Shown piece by piece: positions 1 to 9,275 of a stretch of DNA of 64,000 nt. The number at the start of each line of letters is the position of its first letter. Positions within the stretch are counted from its first letter, which is position 1. The translations under genes were made by a program, and so were the position numbers. A model generated the notes under the pieces. It was not told the DNA's origin, did not search any database, and worked only from the letters and a program-made list of their open reading frames with translations. Source of the stretch: Streptomyces sp. S.PB5 (GTDB lineage: Bacteria > Actinomycetota > Actinomycetes > Streptomycetales > Streptomycetaceae); assembly GCF_030403745.1 (NCBI RefSeq), contig NZ_JAQMWP010000031.1, positions 1-64,000 of the forward strand, read 5' to 3'.

Positions 1-1
1 C

Positions 2-571
2 CGGGGCGACAGCACCGCGACGATCACCACCAACGCCGCGCAGGTCGGCCTCACCGGCGGATCGTTCACCCTCACCGACCTGTGGACCGGCGGGACGTCG
101 AGCACCTCCGGCCAGATCTCGGCGAGCGTCCCGGCGCACGGTGTCGCCGCGTTCCGAGTGACCGGGGGCAGCCCGCTGACCGCCACCACCTCACGCCTGC
201 GCGGCACCGCCTCCGGCCGCTGCGTGGACGTCGACAACGCCTCCACCGCCGCCGGGGCCACGGCGCTGCTCTGGGACTGCCACACCGCAGCCAACCAGCT
301 GTGGACCACCTGGACGGGCGGCGAGATCCGCGTCTACGGCGACAAGTGCCTGGACGCCTACAACCAGGGCACCGCCAACGGCACCCGCGTCATCACCTGG
401 CCCTGCAACGGCCAGAACAACCAGAAATGGACCGTCGGCTCCGACGGGACGATCCGCAACGTCAACGCCGGGCTGTGCCTCGACGCCAACGGAGCCGCCA
501 CCGCCAACGGGACCCCGCTGGTCCTGTGGACCTGCAACGGCCAGGCCAACCAGAAGTGGTCCCGCGCATGA
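2..571 (+). CDS. secreted glycoside hydrolase, C-terminal part with ricin-type (CBM13) lectin domain
   Basis: The 5' end lies outside the window; 189 residues remain. The first 55 or so residues look like the C-terminal beta-sandwich of GH27 alpha-galactosidases, with a segment about linkers and Val-Pro-Ala-His-Gly near the end. The rest is a ricin-B beta-trefoil: regularly spaced Cys-Leu/Val-Asp motifs and three Gln-X-Trp repeats (NQLW, NQKW, NQKW) that form the sugar-binding subdomains. The protein is expected to be exported and to bind plant polysaccharide. The following esterase gene begins 28 bp downstream and also carries a carbohydrate-binding domain, so the two may be co-expressed. 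The GH27 assignment rests on a short C-terminal stretch and is tentative; the CBM13 domain is clear. Confidence 0.85.
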   Translation, partial: RGDSTATITTNAAQVGLTGGSFTLTDLWTGGTSSTSGQISASVPAHGVAAFRVTGGSPLTATTSRLRGTASGRCVDVDNASTAAGATALLWDCHTAANQLWTTWTGGEIRVYGDKCLDAYNQGTANGTRVITWPCNGQNNQKWTVGSDGTIRNVNAGLCLDANGAATANGTPLVLWTCNGQANQKWSRA

Positions 572-599
572 GCAACGACGCTTCACGAGGAGGAGCTTC

Positions 600-1883
600 A
601 TGACGAGCACAAGAACTCTCTTACGGTCCGCCGTGGTCGCGGTCCTGGTCGTCCTGAGCCTGGGCGGCACCGCACTGGGCCGCGGCCAGACCGAGAGCAC
701 CCGGCCCACCGCCGCCGGCACGGACACCGCGCCCCTGCGCGCCGCGGCCGCGAGCCCGGGCTGCGGCAAGGCGCCCACCCTGACGAGCGGCACCTACACG
801 ATCCAGAGTGGTGGCAAGAACCGCACCTTCATCCTGCGCATCCCGGACGGCTACGACCGCAACCACGCCCACCGACTGATCTTCGGGTTCCACTGGCTGG
901 GCGGCACCTCCACGGACGTGGCCACGGGCCGCACCGTGGAGACGGGCACCTGGGCCTACTACGGACTCCAGCGGCTGGCGAACAACAGCGCCATCTTCGT
1001 CGCCCCGCAAGGCCTCAACAACGGCTGGGCCAACTCCGGCGGCGAGGACATCACCTTCGTCGACGACATGATCCGCCGGATCGAGGCGGACCTCTGCGTC
1101 GACACCACGCAGCGCTTCGCCCTCGGCTTCAGCTACGGCGCCGCCATGTCGTACTCCCTCGCGTGCTCCCGCGCCACCGTCTTCCGCGCCGTCGCGGTCC
1201 AGAGCGGCGGACAGCTCAGCGGTTGCAGCGGCGGCACCCAGCCCATCGCCTACCTCGGGGTGCACGGACTCAGGGACAACGTCCTCGGCATCTCCGGCGG
1301 ACGGGCGATGCGCGACAGGTTCGTCCAGAACAACGGCTGCACTCCCCAGAACCCGCCCGAACCCGCGCAGGGCAGCCTCACCCACCGGATCACCACCTAC
1401 ACGGGATGCTCGGCCGGACACCCGGTCGCCTGGGCCGCGTTCGACGAAGGACACATCGCCGCCCCGCAGGACGGAGCCCCCGGTGACAGCGGCCGGAGCT
1501 GGCTGCCGGGCGAGGTGTGGAAGTTCTTCACGCAGTTCCAGACCTCCGACCCGTCACCAGGAACCGCCTCCTGCCGCGTCACCGACACCATCAGTGCCTG
1601 GAACAGCGGTCTGACCTCGAACATCACCATCACCAACACCGGCACCACCACGATCAACGGCTGGTCACTGGCCTTCACCCTGCCCGCCGGCCAGGCCATC
1701 ACCTCCGGCTGGAACGCCGACTACTCCCCCACCTCCGGCCAGGTGACCGCCAAGAACGTCTCCCACAACGCGACCATCGCGCCGGGCGCTTCCGTGACCA
1801 TCGGCTTCCAGGCCGTCCACACCGGCAACACGGCCGCGCCGACCACGTACACCCTCAACAGCAACACCTGCACGACCCTCTGA
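600..1883 (+). CDS. secreted CE1-type esterase (PHB depolymerase/feruloyl esterase-like) with C-terminal CBM2
   Basis: The 427-residue protein has an N-terminal hydrophobic signal segment (residues about 8-27), an alpha/beta-hydrolase domain (about 55-315) and a cellulose-binding CBM2 module (about 322-427, Thr/Ser-rich with the usual Trp residues and flanking Cys). The catalytic serine is Ser178 in Gly-Phe-Ser-Tyr-Gly; Asp225 and His284 are the likely partners. Such enzymes cleave ester side chains such as feruloyl groups from plant cell wall, or polyester; the CBM2 favours a plant-wall substrate. A strong ribosome-binding site, AGGAGG, sits just upstream of the ATG. Codon 8 is TTA, which in Streptomyces makes translation depend on the bldA tRNA. 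The preceding glycosidase also has a carbohydrate-binding domain. Confidence 0.85.
   Translation: MTSTRTLLRSAVVAVLVVLSLGGTALGRGQTESTRPTAAGTDTAPLRAAAASPGCGKAPTLTSGTYTIQSGGKNRTFILRIPDGYDRNHAHRLIFGFHWLGGTSTDVATGRTVETGTWAYYGLQRLANNSAIFVAPQGLNNGWANSGGEDITFVDDMIRRIEADLCVDTTQRFALGFSYGAAMSYSLACSRATVFRAVAVQSGGQLSGCSGGTQPIAYLGVHGLRDNVLGISGGRAMRDRFVQNNGCTPQNPPEPAQGSLTHRITTYTGCSAGHPVAWAAFDEGHIAAPQDGAPGDSGRSWLPGEVWKFFTQFQTSDPSPGTASCRVTDTISAWNSGLTSNITITNTGTTTINGWSLAFTLPAGQAITSGWNADYSPTSGQVTAKNVSHNATIAPGASVTIGFQAVHTGNTAAPTTYTLNSNTCTTL
621..623 (+). other. rare TTA leucine codon (codon 8 of the esterase)
   Basis: In-frame TTA within the signal peptide coding region. In Streptomyces TTA is read only by the bldA leucyl-tRNA, so it usually delays expression until development or stationary phase. 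Confidence 0.85.
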
Positions 1884-2096
1884 CCCATCGCACGCAACCT
1901 CACCTCACCTCTCCTTCGCCAGAGCCGTGGCGAAGGGGGCACCGGGCAACGACGCGTGCCGCCGGAGCTGCCACTGCGGCGGCATGCCGCCACGCCGAGT
2001 TCACGCGGCGCTCCCGAGTCCGACGTCGACGTGTGCTCCGGTGCAGCCTCCACAACCTGAAGCGATCAAGCGGAATCGCCGGGCCACAATGACCCC

Positions 2097-2588
2097 ATGA
2101 CCGACAGTCCTTCCCCCAAAGCGCCTCGTCCGCTTCTGCGCCGCCCCTCGGAGGGCGAGCTCATAGACGTCGCCGGTGTCGCGCACTTCTTCCGACTCAC
2201 CAGCGAGCAGACGGAGGGACGTCTCGCCTTCGAGGAGTTCAGCCTCGCACCGGGCACCATCGGAGCCAGACCCCACGTACACGAAGCACATGACGAGTAC
2301 TTCTACGTGCTGGAAGGCGAGTTGACCCTCCACACCGGGGACGGCGAGGTGACCGCCGGCCCCGGGTCTCTCCTCGCCGCGACCCGCGGCACCCCTCACG
2401 GCTTCCGCAACAAAGGCCCGGCTACCGCGCGAGCCCTGTGCCTGTACACCCCGGCCGGCTACGAGAACTACTTCCGCGACGTCCATGCCGCCGTGAGCGC
2501 CGGCGCCGAAGCGAGCGACCAAGTCCTCGCCGAATTCCGCAGCCGCTACCGGACCGGCTCGTATCCGCCTTCCGTGGACATGCCTTGA
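2097..2588 (+). CDS. cupin-domain protein
   Basis: The 163-residue single-domain cupin carries the metal-binding signature His60-X-His62 with Glu67 in motif 1 and His101 in motif 2 (Gly-Thr-Pro-His-Gly). No signal peptide is seen, so it is probably cytosolic. Family members are sugar-modifying enzymes, dioxygenases or small-molecule binders; the sequence does not show which. It stands alone, 213 bp after the esterase and 206 bp before the first LAL regulator. A related cupin of similar size and with the same motif arrangement is at 10198-10695, and both end their core with a Tyr-rich segment about a CXXEYFR or GYENYFR motif, so they may be paralogues. Confidence 0.8.
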   Translation: MTDSPSPKAPRPLLRRPSEGELIDVAGVAHFFRLTSEQTEGRLAFEEFSLAPGTIGARPHVHEAHDEYFYVLEGELTLHTGDGEVTAGPGSLLAATRGTPHGFRNKGPATARALCLYTPAGYENYFRDVHAAVSAGAEASDQVLAEFRSRYRTGSYPPSVDMP

Positions 2589-2794
2589 ACGGACGGTTGA
2601 ACCACACCACTTCACCTTCACCCAGGACGAAAACCTCAGCACTCGGACCGCTGGTCCAGGCCGGTGGCAGCAGCGCTGCCGGGCAGGGAAACGGGTCTGT
2701 CGCGGCCCGGGCCGTTCTTCAGGTCGTCGGACGCGGCACAGTACCCTGACCTTCGGACAGACCGGGTCCGGCGACCTGGTCTGATGGGGGGAAC

Positions 2795-5509
2795 GTGGAG
2801 CTCATCGGTCGCGACGACCAGTTGCAGTTGTTGCGCCGGCTGCTGGCCGAGCCGCGCAGCCACGGAGCCGCGGTGCTCGTCCAGGGTGCGCCCGGTATCG
2901 GGAAGACGGCACTGCTCACCCGGACCGCCGCACTCGCCGAGGAACTCGGCTACCAGATCCTGCGCACCAGCGGGGTCGAGGCCGAGAGCGACATCCCCTA
3001 CGCCGGTCTGCAGCTCATCCTGCGGCCGCTCGTCACAGGAGCCGCCGACCTCGCCGTATCGCACCGGCAGGCATTGGACACCGCTCTCGGACACGCCGAG
3101 ACCGGTGTCCCCGACGTCTTCCTGGTGGGTCTGGCGGTTCTCAACCTCCTGGCCGACGCCGCCGCGGCCGCACCTGTGCTGGTCCTGGTCGACGATGCTC
3201 AGTGGCTCGACGACGCCACCGTCAGCGTCCTCGCCTTCGTGGCGCGAAGGGTCGGCGCGGAGCCGGTGGTCCTGGTGGGAGCCGCCCGCGACGGCTACCG
3301 GTCACGTCTCAGCTCGGACGAACTCACCTCCGTACCCCTGACCCCGCTCACGGACGCCCAGGCCACGCAGCTTCTGGCGGACCATGCACCGAAGCTGCGG
3401 CCGACCGCGCATCGCCGCCTGCTGGCCGAGGCGGCCGGGAACCCCCTGGCACTGACCGAACTCTCCCGCACCCTAGGTGCGTCGGCCGATCCCCACCTGT
3501 CCCAGCTGCCGCTCACCGAGCGCCTCGAACGGGCCTTCACCGACCGTCTGGAATCCCTGCCCGAGATCACCCGCAGTCTGCTGCGGATCGCAGCCCTCGA
3601 CGACAGCCCGTCGCTCCCCGAGATCTACCGCGCGACCCGGCAGTTCACCGGCGTGGCGGCAGGAACCGCGGAACTCGACCCTGCCGTACGCTCCCGGCTC
3701 GTCCACGTCGTGGGCGCGGAGCTTCGCTTCGGGCATCCGCTGATGCGGTCGGCGATCCACCAGACCATGCCCGCTGAGGTCCGCCACGCCGCTCATGCCG
3801 CGCTCGCCGCCGTACTCGACGAACAACCCGACCGGCAGTTGCGGCACCGGGCCGCCGCGGCCGACGACCCGGACGAGAGCGTCGCCGTGGCGTTGGAGGA
3901 CGCAGCTCATCGGGCCGCACACCGTGGCGGCATCGCGGCGGCCGTCACCGCACTCGAACAGGCGGCCGCACTCAGCGAGGACACCGGGCGCAGGGCGGAA
4001 CGGCTGCTGCACGCCGCCGACTTCGCCGTCGAACTCGGCCGGCCCGAGACGGTGAACCGGCTGCTGGACCAGGCACTTACCGGGCCCTTGTCGCGGCGGC
4101 AGCACGCCACGGTCGTCTGGCTGCGCGGCAGCTTCGACGAGGGACTGCACAGCCACGCCTCGGGCGCCCACTCGCTGACGGCCCTCGCCGAGGAGATGGC
4201 CATGGAGGACCGTGCGCTTGCGTTGCGGATCCTGTGGAGCGCCGCGCAGTTGTGCTTCTGGTCCGATCCGGGCCCGGAGGGGCGCCGTGCGGTACTGGAG
4301 GCCGTGGAGCGCATGGGGCTCGACGAACTCGACCCGTGGCGCCTGGCCATCTGTGCCTACGCCGCGCCGGTCGAACGCGGGACCTTCGTCCTGGAACGGG
4401 CCCGGCACGTCGCCCTGAAGGAGGGCGATGACGGCCGCGCCTACCGCATGCTCAGCACCGCCTCGCTCCTCGTCGGCGGTTTCGACCTGGCGCGGGCGTT
4501 CTCGACGGCCGGCGGCGCTCCGCTGCGCGCCCAGGGACGCCTGGGGCTGCTGGCCCGGACGGTGGGCGCGGACGCCTGGAGCGCTCTCGTGGTCGGCGAT
4601 CTCGGCGCGGCGATCGCCGCGACCGAGGAGTCACGACGGCTGGCGCGCGAAACCAGCCAGACGATGATGTACGCGTTGATGACCGCCACCGCGGCCAAGC
4701 TGGCCGCGCTGCGCGGTGAGGTGGACTCCGCCCTGGAGCTGGCGGAGGAGGCGGAGGAGATCGCGCTGCCGGCCGGGGCGCGTCCGGTGCTGGCCACCGC
4801 GTCGATGGCGCGCGGGCTGGCCGCGCTCGGCGCGGGGCGCTTCGAGGAAGCCCTGGCCCATTTCCGCCGCCTGCACGATCCGGTGGACCCCGCGTACCAG
4901 GTCGCCCTGCGGCTGACGGTCGTCGGCGACCTCGTCGACGCGGCCACGCACTGCGGGCGGCTGGAGACCGTGCCGGCGATCGTCACGGAACTGGAGGAGG
5001 TCGCCACGGTGACCTCCGCGCCGGTCCTGCATGCCGAACTGCGCCTGGTCCGGGCGCTGCTGGCCGCCGACGAGGACGCCGACCCGCTCTTCGGGGACGC
5101 GTTGAGCGCCGACCTCGGCGCCTGGCCCCTGATCAGAGCCCGTACCCACCTGGCGTACGGCGAATGGCTGCGGCGCAGACGGCGCAGTGTCGAGTCCCGC
5201 GACCATCTCCGGGCCGCCCGGGACATGTTCGACGCGCTCGGCGCGATCCCCTGGGGCGAGAGGGCCCGCCGCGAACTGCGCGCCTCGGGCGAGACCAGCC
5301 GCCGCCGGGCCCCGGACGCCCGGGACCAGTTGACCGCCCACGAACTCCAGATCGTCCAGCTCGCCGCCGACGGTCTGACCAACCGCGAGATAGGGCAGCG
5401 GCTCTACCTGTCGCACCGGACCGTCAGCTCACATCTCCACCGGATCTTCCCCAAACTGGGCGTCGTCTCGCGCGCCGAGCTGCGAACGGTGGTCAGCACA
5501 CTGCACTGA
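2795..5509 (+). CDS. LAL-family transcriptional regulator (AAA-type ATPase with C-terminal LuxR HTH)
   Basis: This 904-residue cytosolic regulator has an N-terminal STAND-type ATPase domain with Walker A at residues 31-38 (Gly-Ala-Pro-Gly-Ile-Gly-Lys-Thr) and a Walker B region near 130-140 (Val-Asp-Asp-Ala-Gln-Trp-Leu). A long alpha-helical, TPR-like middle follows, then a LuxR/GerE helix-turn-helix at about 840-895 (Leu-Thr-Asn-Arg-Glu-Ile-Gly). LAL proteins activate promoters after ligand and ATP binding. The start is a GTG preceded by a GGGGGG stretch; the ATG a few bases upstream is out of frame. A second LAL gene follows 84 bp downstream in the same direction, and a third lies at 57045-59801. 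The target is unknown; the hydrolase run at 8.4-13.4 kb is the nearest candidate. Confidence 0.92.
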   Translation: MELIGRDDQLQLLRRLLAEPRSHGAAVLVQGAPGIGKTALLTRTAALAEELGYQILRTSGVEAESDIPYAGLQLILRPLVTGAADLAVSHRQALDTALGHAETGVPDVFLVGLAVLNLLADAAAAAPVLVLVDDAQWLDDATVSVLAFVARRVGAEPVVLVGAARDGYRSRLSSDELTSVPLTPLTDAQATQLLADHAPKLRPTAHRRLLAEAAGNPLALTELSRTLGASADPHLSQLPLTERLERAFTDRLESLPEITRSLLRIAALDDSPSLPEIYRATRQFTGVAAGTAELDPAVRSRLVHVVGAELRFGHPLMRSAIHQTMPAEVRHAAHAALAAVLDEQPDRQLRHRAAAADDPDESVAVALEDAAHRAAHRGGIAAAVTALEQAAALSEDTGRRAERLLHAADFAVELGRPETVNRLLDQALTGPLSRRQHATVVWLRGSFDEGLHSHASGAHSLTALAEEMAMEDRALALRILWSAAQLCFWSDPGPEGRRAVLEAVERMGLDELDPWRLAICAYAAPVERGTFVLERARHVALKEGDDGRAYRMLSTASLLVGGFDLARAFSTAGGAPLRAQGRLGLLARTVGADAWSALVVGDLGAAIAATEESRRLARETSQTMMYALMTATAAKLAALRGEVDSALELAEEAEEIALPAGARPVLATASMARGLAALGAGRFEEALAHFRRLHDPVDPAYQVALRLTVVGDLVDAATHCGRLETVPAIVTELEEVATVTSAPVLHAELRLVRALLAADEDADPLFGDALSADLGAWPLIRARTHLAYGEWLRRRRRSVESRDHLRAARDMFDALGAIPWGERARRELRASGETSRRRAPDARDQLTAHELQIVQLAADGLTNREIGQRLYLSHRTVSSHLHRIFPKLGVVSRAELRTVVSTLH

Positions 5510-5593
5510 GCACCGTCACATGACGCTCGATACCGCCCGCACGTCGCTCCTAGCGTTCCCCACGTCAGAACGTCGACAGGGGGGATCCGTCCC

Positions 5594-8368
5594 ATGGCGT
5601 GGAACGACGCCCACCAGGCACCCGGGCCGCCGATAGTCGGCCGCCACAGCGAACGCGAAGCCATCGGGCGTCTGCTCGACACCGTGCGCGACGGCCTCAG
5701 TGCCGTCCTCGTGCTGACCGGCGAGGCCGGGATCGGCAAGACCCGGCTCTTGGAGTACGCCGCAGATCACGCCGCCGAACTGCGTGTGATCCGCCTGACC
5801 CCGGTCGAGACCGAGACCAGTCTCGGCTTCGGCGCGCTGCACCGGTTGCTGCGGCCGTTCCTGAACCGGAAGGACCGGCTGCCCGGGCCGCAGCGGGCCG
5901 CGCTGGACACGGCCCTGGGCCTGGTGGCGGGGCCGCCCGCGGACCGCTACCTGGTCGGGCTCGCGACGCTGACGCTGTTGTCGGACGCCACCGCGGAGCA
6001 GCCGCTGTTGTTGCTGGTGGACGACGCTCACTGGCTGGACCGGGAATCGGCCGAGGCGCTCGCCTTCACCGCTCGCCGACTGCACGCCGACTCCCTGGGC
6101 ATGATCATCGCTCTTCGGGACGGGCCCGAGGACACCGGACTGTTCGAGGCATTGAGCGTGCACTGCGTGACCGGTCTGCCGGAAAGGGAGGCCAAGTCCC
6201 TGCTTTCCTTCACCACCCGCCGGGTGGATACGGCGGTGGCCGAGCGGATCGTCGTCGGCACCGGCGGCAATCCGCTCGCCTTGCTGGAACTGACCGACGC
6301 CCTCGCCGCCGAACAACTGGCCGGCATCACGCCGTTGCCCGATCCCCTGCCGGCCAGCCGACTGCTCGAAGGCCATTTCCGACGCCTGGTCCACGCCATG
6401 CCGCCCGAGACCACGACCCTGTTGCTGCTCCTCGCCACGGTCCCCGCGGGCGACACGGCGATGATGTGGCGAGCCGCCGGGCGGCTGGGGCTGTCGGCCC
6501 GCGCCGTGCAACCGGCGATCGCCGCCGGAATCCTCGGCCGGGGCACCCCGCCGGCCTTCCGCCATCCCCTGATCCGCTCGACGCTGTACGCGGCAGGCCC
6601 ACCCGAGGAACGGCGCCGGGCGCACGCGGCACTCGCCGCGGCCTGCGACCCCGTACGCGATGCCGACCGCCGCGCCTGGCACCTGGCCGAGGCAGCCGAG
6701 GGCGTGGACGACGACGTGGCCGACGATCTTGAAGCAGCCTCCGAGCGAGCCCGCTCCCGCGGCGGCTACTCCCAGCAAGCCCTGTTCCTGTCCCGCGCCG
6801 CGGCCTTCACCAAAGCCCCGGACACACGAGCCGAGCGCCTGCTCGACGCGGCGCAGGCCCATCTGATGTCCGGCGACCCGTCGGCGGCGCAGACCGCTCT
6901 GGATCTCGCGTCCGCCGACATCCGTGGCCCGGTGCTGGGCGCACGCGAGCTGCGGATACGGGCGACCGCGCAGATGTTCAGGATCGCTGTGGCCGACGTC
7001 CCCGCGATGCTCATGGCCGCCGTGACCAGGCTCGGCTCCCGGGACCCAGGGCTGTCCTGGGAGCTGCTCTGCGAGGCGCTCCACGCCGCACTGGTCGCCC
7101 ACGACTGCACGCAGGGCACGTCGCCTGCCGAGGTCGCGGCGGCGGCCATCGCCGCGCGGCAGCACACCGCGGACGGCCGCGACCTTCTGATGGAGGGTCT
7201 GGCGCGTCGCGTGGCCGAAGGGTACGAGCACGGCGCGCCGGCGCTGCGCACCGCACTGGACGGATTGCGGCGCGGCCGCACGATCCGTGACGCGCGCAGT
7301 CCCTTCGCGGTGATGCTGTCCATGGCCTGTGACGATCTGTGGGAGGTCCAGGCCGGGCGTGACCTCACCGACCGCCTGGCGGCGGCCGACCGCGGCACCG
7401 GCGCACTGTACGCGCTGAGCATCACGCTGCTCGTCCAGGCGCGCTACGACCTGTGGGACGGGCGGTTCGGGGAGGCGGAGGTCCGCTACGCCGAGTTCGA
7501 CGACATCGCCGCCGACACCGGCTTCCCCGGCGGCGGGGACATCAACCGGCTCCACCTGTTCGCCCTCACCGGCCACGAGGAGGAGCTGCGCTCGGCAGTG
7601 CGGCGGACCGCGGAGATGGGCAGCCTGGGCCACGGCGTGCTCCAACTCCTGGCGCAGCACGCCCTGACCCTGTTCGAGCTGGGCCAGGGCCGCTACGGGC
7701 AGGCGCTGAAACACGCGCGCACGGTCTTCGAGAAGGACCCACCGGCCTGCGGCAACCTCATCCTGACGCAGCTCGTCGAGGCCTGTGTCCGCACCGGGGA
7801 CCGAGCCGGCGCGAGCGAAGCCCTGGCCCGGCTGGAGGAACGCGCCCCGCTCGCCGCCACCCCTTGGGCACTGGGCAGCCTGGCCCTGGGCCGGGCGCTG
7901 ACAGCCGACGGCGACGACGCGGAGAAGTTCTACCAGGAGTCGCTCGACCTGTTGCATCAGAGTCCACTGGCCCTGGAACAGGCCCGCGCGCGACTCCTGT
8001 TCGGCGAGTGGCTGCGCCGCTGCAGGCGACGCTCCGACGCCAGGACGCAGCTGCGTGCCGCGTACGAGAGCTTCGACGCCTTCGGTGCGACGCCGTACAC
8101 CGAGCGTGCCCGGCTGGAGCTGCTCGCCACCGGGGCGAGGGCCCGCAGGCGGTCCGAGGAGACCAGGTTCGATCTCACTTCGCGGGAACGGCAGGTGGCC
8201 TCCATGGCGGCCGCCGGGCTGACCAACTCGGAGATCGCGACCAGGTTGTTCGTCACGGCGTCGACCGTCGAGTTCCATCTGAGCAGGGTGTTCCGCAAGC
8301 TCGGCATCACCTCCCGCAGGCAGATCCCCCGCACGATCGGCGAACAGGGCTCGGCGACCGAAGGCTGA
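5594..8368 (+). CDS. LAL-family transcriptional regulator (second copy)
   Basis: This 924-residue protein has the same architecture as the preceding gene: Walker A at residues 43-50 (Gly-Glu-Ala-Gly-Ile-Gly-Lys-Thr), Walker B near 142-150 (Leu-Val-Asp-Asp-Ala-His-Trp-Leu), a long helical region and a LuxR helix-turn-helix close to the C-terminus (Leu-Thr-Asn-Ser-Glu-Ile-Ala). An 84-bp gap separates it from the first LAL gene, so the two may be transcribed together. The two proteins differ clearly along the middle region, so they are paralogues rather than a recent duplication. The gene ends 31 bp from the convergent hydrolase gene. A single receptor ligand cannot be inferred from sequence. 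Confidence 0.92.
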   Translation: MAWNDAHQAPGPPIVGRHSEREAIGRLLDTVRDGLSAVLVLTGEAGIGKTRLLEYAADHAAELRVIRLTPVETETSLGFGALHRLLRPFLNRKDRLPGPQRAALDTALGLVAGPPADRYLVGLATLTLLSDATAEQPLLLLVDDAHWLDRESAEALAFTARRLHADSLGMIIALRDGPEDTGLFEALSVHCVTGLPEREAKSLLSFTTRRVDTAVAERIVVGTGGNPLALLELTDALAAEQLAGITPLPDPLPASRLLEGHFRRLVHAMPPETTTLLLLLATVPAGDTAMMWRAAGRLGLSARAVQPAIAAGILGRGTPPAFRHPLIRSTLYAAGPPEERRRAHAALAAACDPVRDADRRAWHLAEAAEGVDDDVADDLEAASERARSRGGYSQQALFLSRAAAFTKAPDTRAERLLDAAQAHLMSGDPSAAQTALDLASADIRGPVLGARELRIRATAQMFRIAVADVPAMLMAAVTRLGSRDPGLSWELLCEALHAALVAHDCTQGTSPAEVAAAAIAARQHTADGRDLLMEGLARRVAEGYEHGAPALRTALDGLRRGRTIRDARSPFAVMLSMACDDLWEVQAGRDLTDRLAAADRGTGALYALSITLLVQARYDLWDGRFGEAEVRYAEFDDIAADTGFPGGGDINRLHLFALTGHEEELRSAVRRTAEMGSLGHGVLQLLAQHALTLFELGQGRYGQALKHARTVFEKDPPACGNLILTQLVEACVRTGDRAGASEALARLEERAPLAATPWALGSLALGRALTADGDDAEKFYQESLDLLHQSPLALEQARARLLFGEWLRRCRRRSDARTQLRAAYESFDAFGATPYTERARLELLATGARARRRSEETRFDLTSRERQVASMAAAGLTNSEIATRLFVTASTVEFHLSRVFRKLGITSRRQIPRTIGEQGSATEG

Positions 8369-8399
8369 CTCTGCTTCACGCTGGTCACATCGACTGGCG

Positions 8400-9233
8400 T
8401 CACTTGCTCAGGAAGGCCAGCAGCGCCGCGTTCACCTCCTCGGCGTGCGTCCACAGCAGACCGTGCGGGGCGCCCTCGACCTCGACGTACTGCGCCGAAG
8501 GCAGCAGCGCGTGGAAGGGCCGCCCGGTGGCGTCGACCGGCAGGATCCGGTCTGCCGTGCCGTGCAGGATCAACGTCGGTACGTCGATCTCGGCGACGTC
8601 AGCGCGGAAGTCGGTGAGCCAGGTGGGCACGCACGCCACCGACGCGTACGCCGACGCCCCCGCCGCCACGTTCCAGCTGGCCCGCACGGCCTCTTCGCTG
8701 ATGCGGCTGCCGAGCGTCTCGTCGAGGTTGTAGAACGCCTCGTAGAAGCTGGTGAAGTAGGCGTAGCGGTCTTTGGTGACCGCCGCCAGGATTCCGTCGA
8801 AAACCGACTGGTCGACGCCGCCTGGGTTGTCGTCGGTCTTGAGCAGAAAGGGTTCGAGGGAGGCCAGGAAGGCGGCCTTGGAGATGCGCTGTGAGCCGTA
8901 CGTGCCGAGGTAGCGGCCGACTTCTCCCGTGCCCATGGAGAATCCGACGAGTACCGCGTCGGTGAGGTCGAGCTCGGTCAGCAGTGTGTCGAGGTCGGCG
9001 GCGAAGGTGCCGTAGTCGTAACCCGTGGTCGGCTGCGAGGACCGGCCGAAGCCGCGCCGGTCGTAGGTGATGACCCGGTGGCCGGCGTCGAGCAGGGCCG
9101 GGAGCTGTTTCTCCCAGGAGTGGCCGTCGAGCGGGTAGCCGTGAATCAGGACGACGGGTTGTCCGCTTCCTTGATCCTCGTAGTACAGCTCGATGTCGGT
9201 GGAGTTCTCCTGTCCGACCGTGATGTAGGGCAT
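8400..9233 (-). CDS. alpha/beta hydrolase, non-haem chloroperoxidase-like
   Basis: The 277-residue enzyme shows the full esterase/perhydrolase triad: Ser99 in Gly-Phe-Ser-Met-Gly, Asp227 in His-Gly-Thr-Ala-Asp, and His256 in Ala-Pro-His-Gly. The oxyanion motif His-Gly-Tyr-Pro is at 31-34. This is the pattern of the cofactor-free haloperoxidase/perhydrolase group, which hydrolyse esters and can form peracids. There is no signal peptide, so it acts in the cytosol. A GAAGGGA ribosome-binding site precedes the ATG. It is the last gene of the minus-strand run that begins at 13389, with only 42 bp to the gene before it, and converges on the second LAL gene. Confidence 0.88.
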   Translation of the reverse strand: MPYITVGQENSTDIELYYEDQGSGQPVVLIHGYPLDGHSWEKQLPALLDAGHRVITYDRRGFGRSSQPTTGYDYGTFAADLDTLLTELDLTDAVLVGFSMGTGEVGRYLGTYGSQRISKAAFLASLEPFLLKTDDNPGGVDQSVFDGILAAVTKDRYAYFTSFYEAFYNLDETLGSRISEEAVRASWNVAAGASAYASVACVPTWLTDFRADVAEIDVPTLILHGTADRILPVDATGRPFHALLPSAQYVEVEGAPHGLLWTHAEEVNAALLAFLSK

Positions 9234-9275
9234 GTCGGTTCCCTTCGGAGATTGACGGATGAGAGTGGTGCCGGG

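Noticed and set aside
2589..2794. Possible small gene between cupin and first LAL gene
   Set aside because: The open frame here continues out of frame into the LAL gene and has no ribosome-binding site or family sequence.
5516..8278. A 920-codon open frame antisense to the second LAL gene
   Set aside because: It is a mirror of high GC third positions in the real gene. Composition is Gly/Arg/Gln-rich with no known domain, while the plus strand gives a clear ATPase and LuxR protein.
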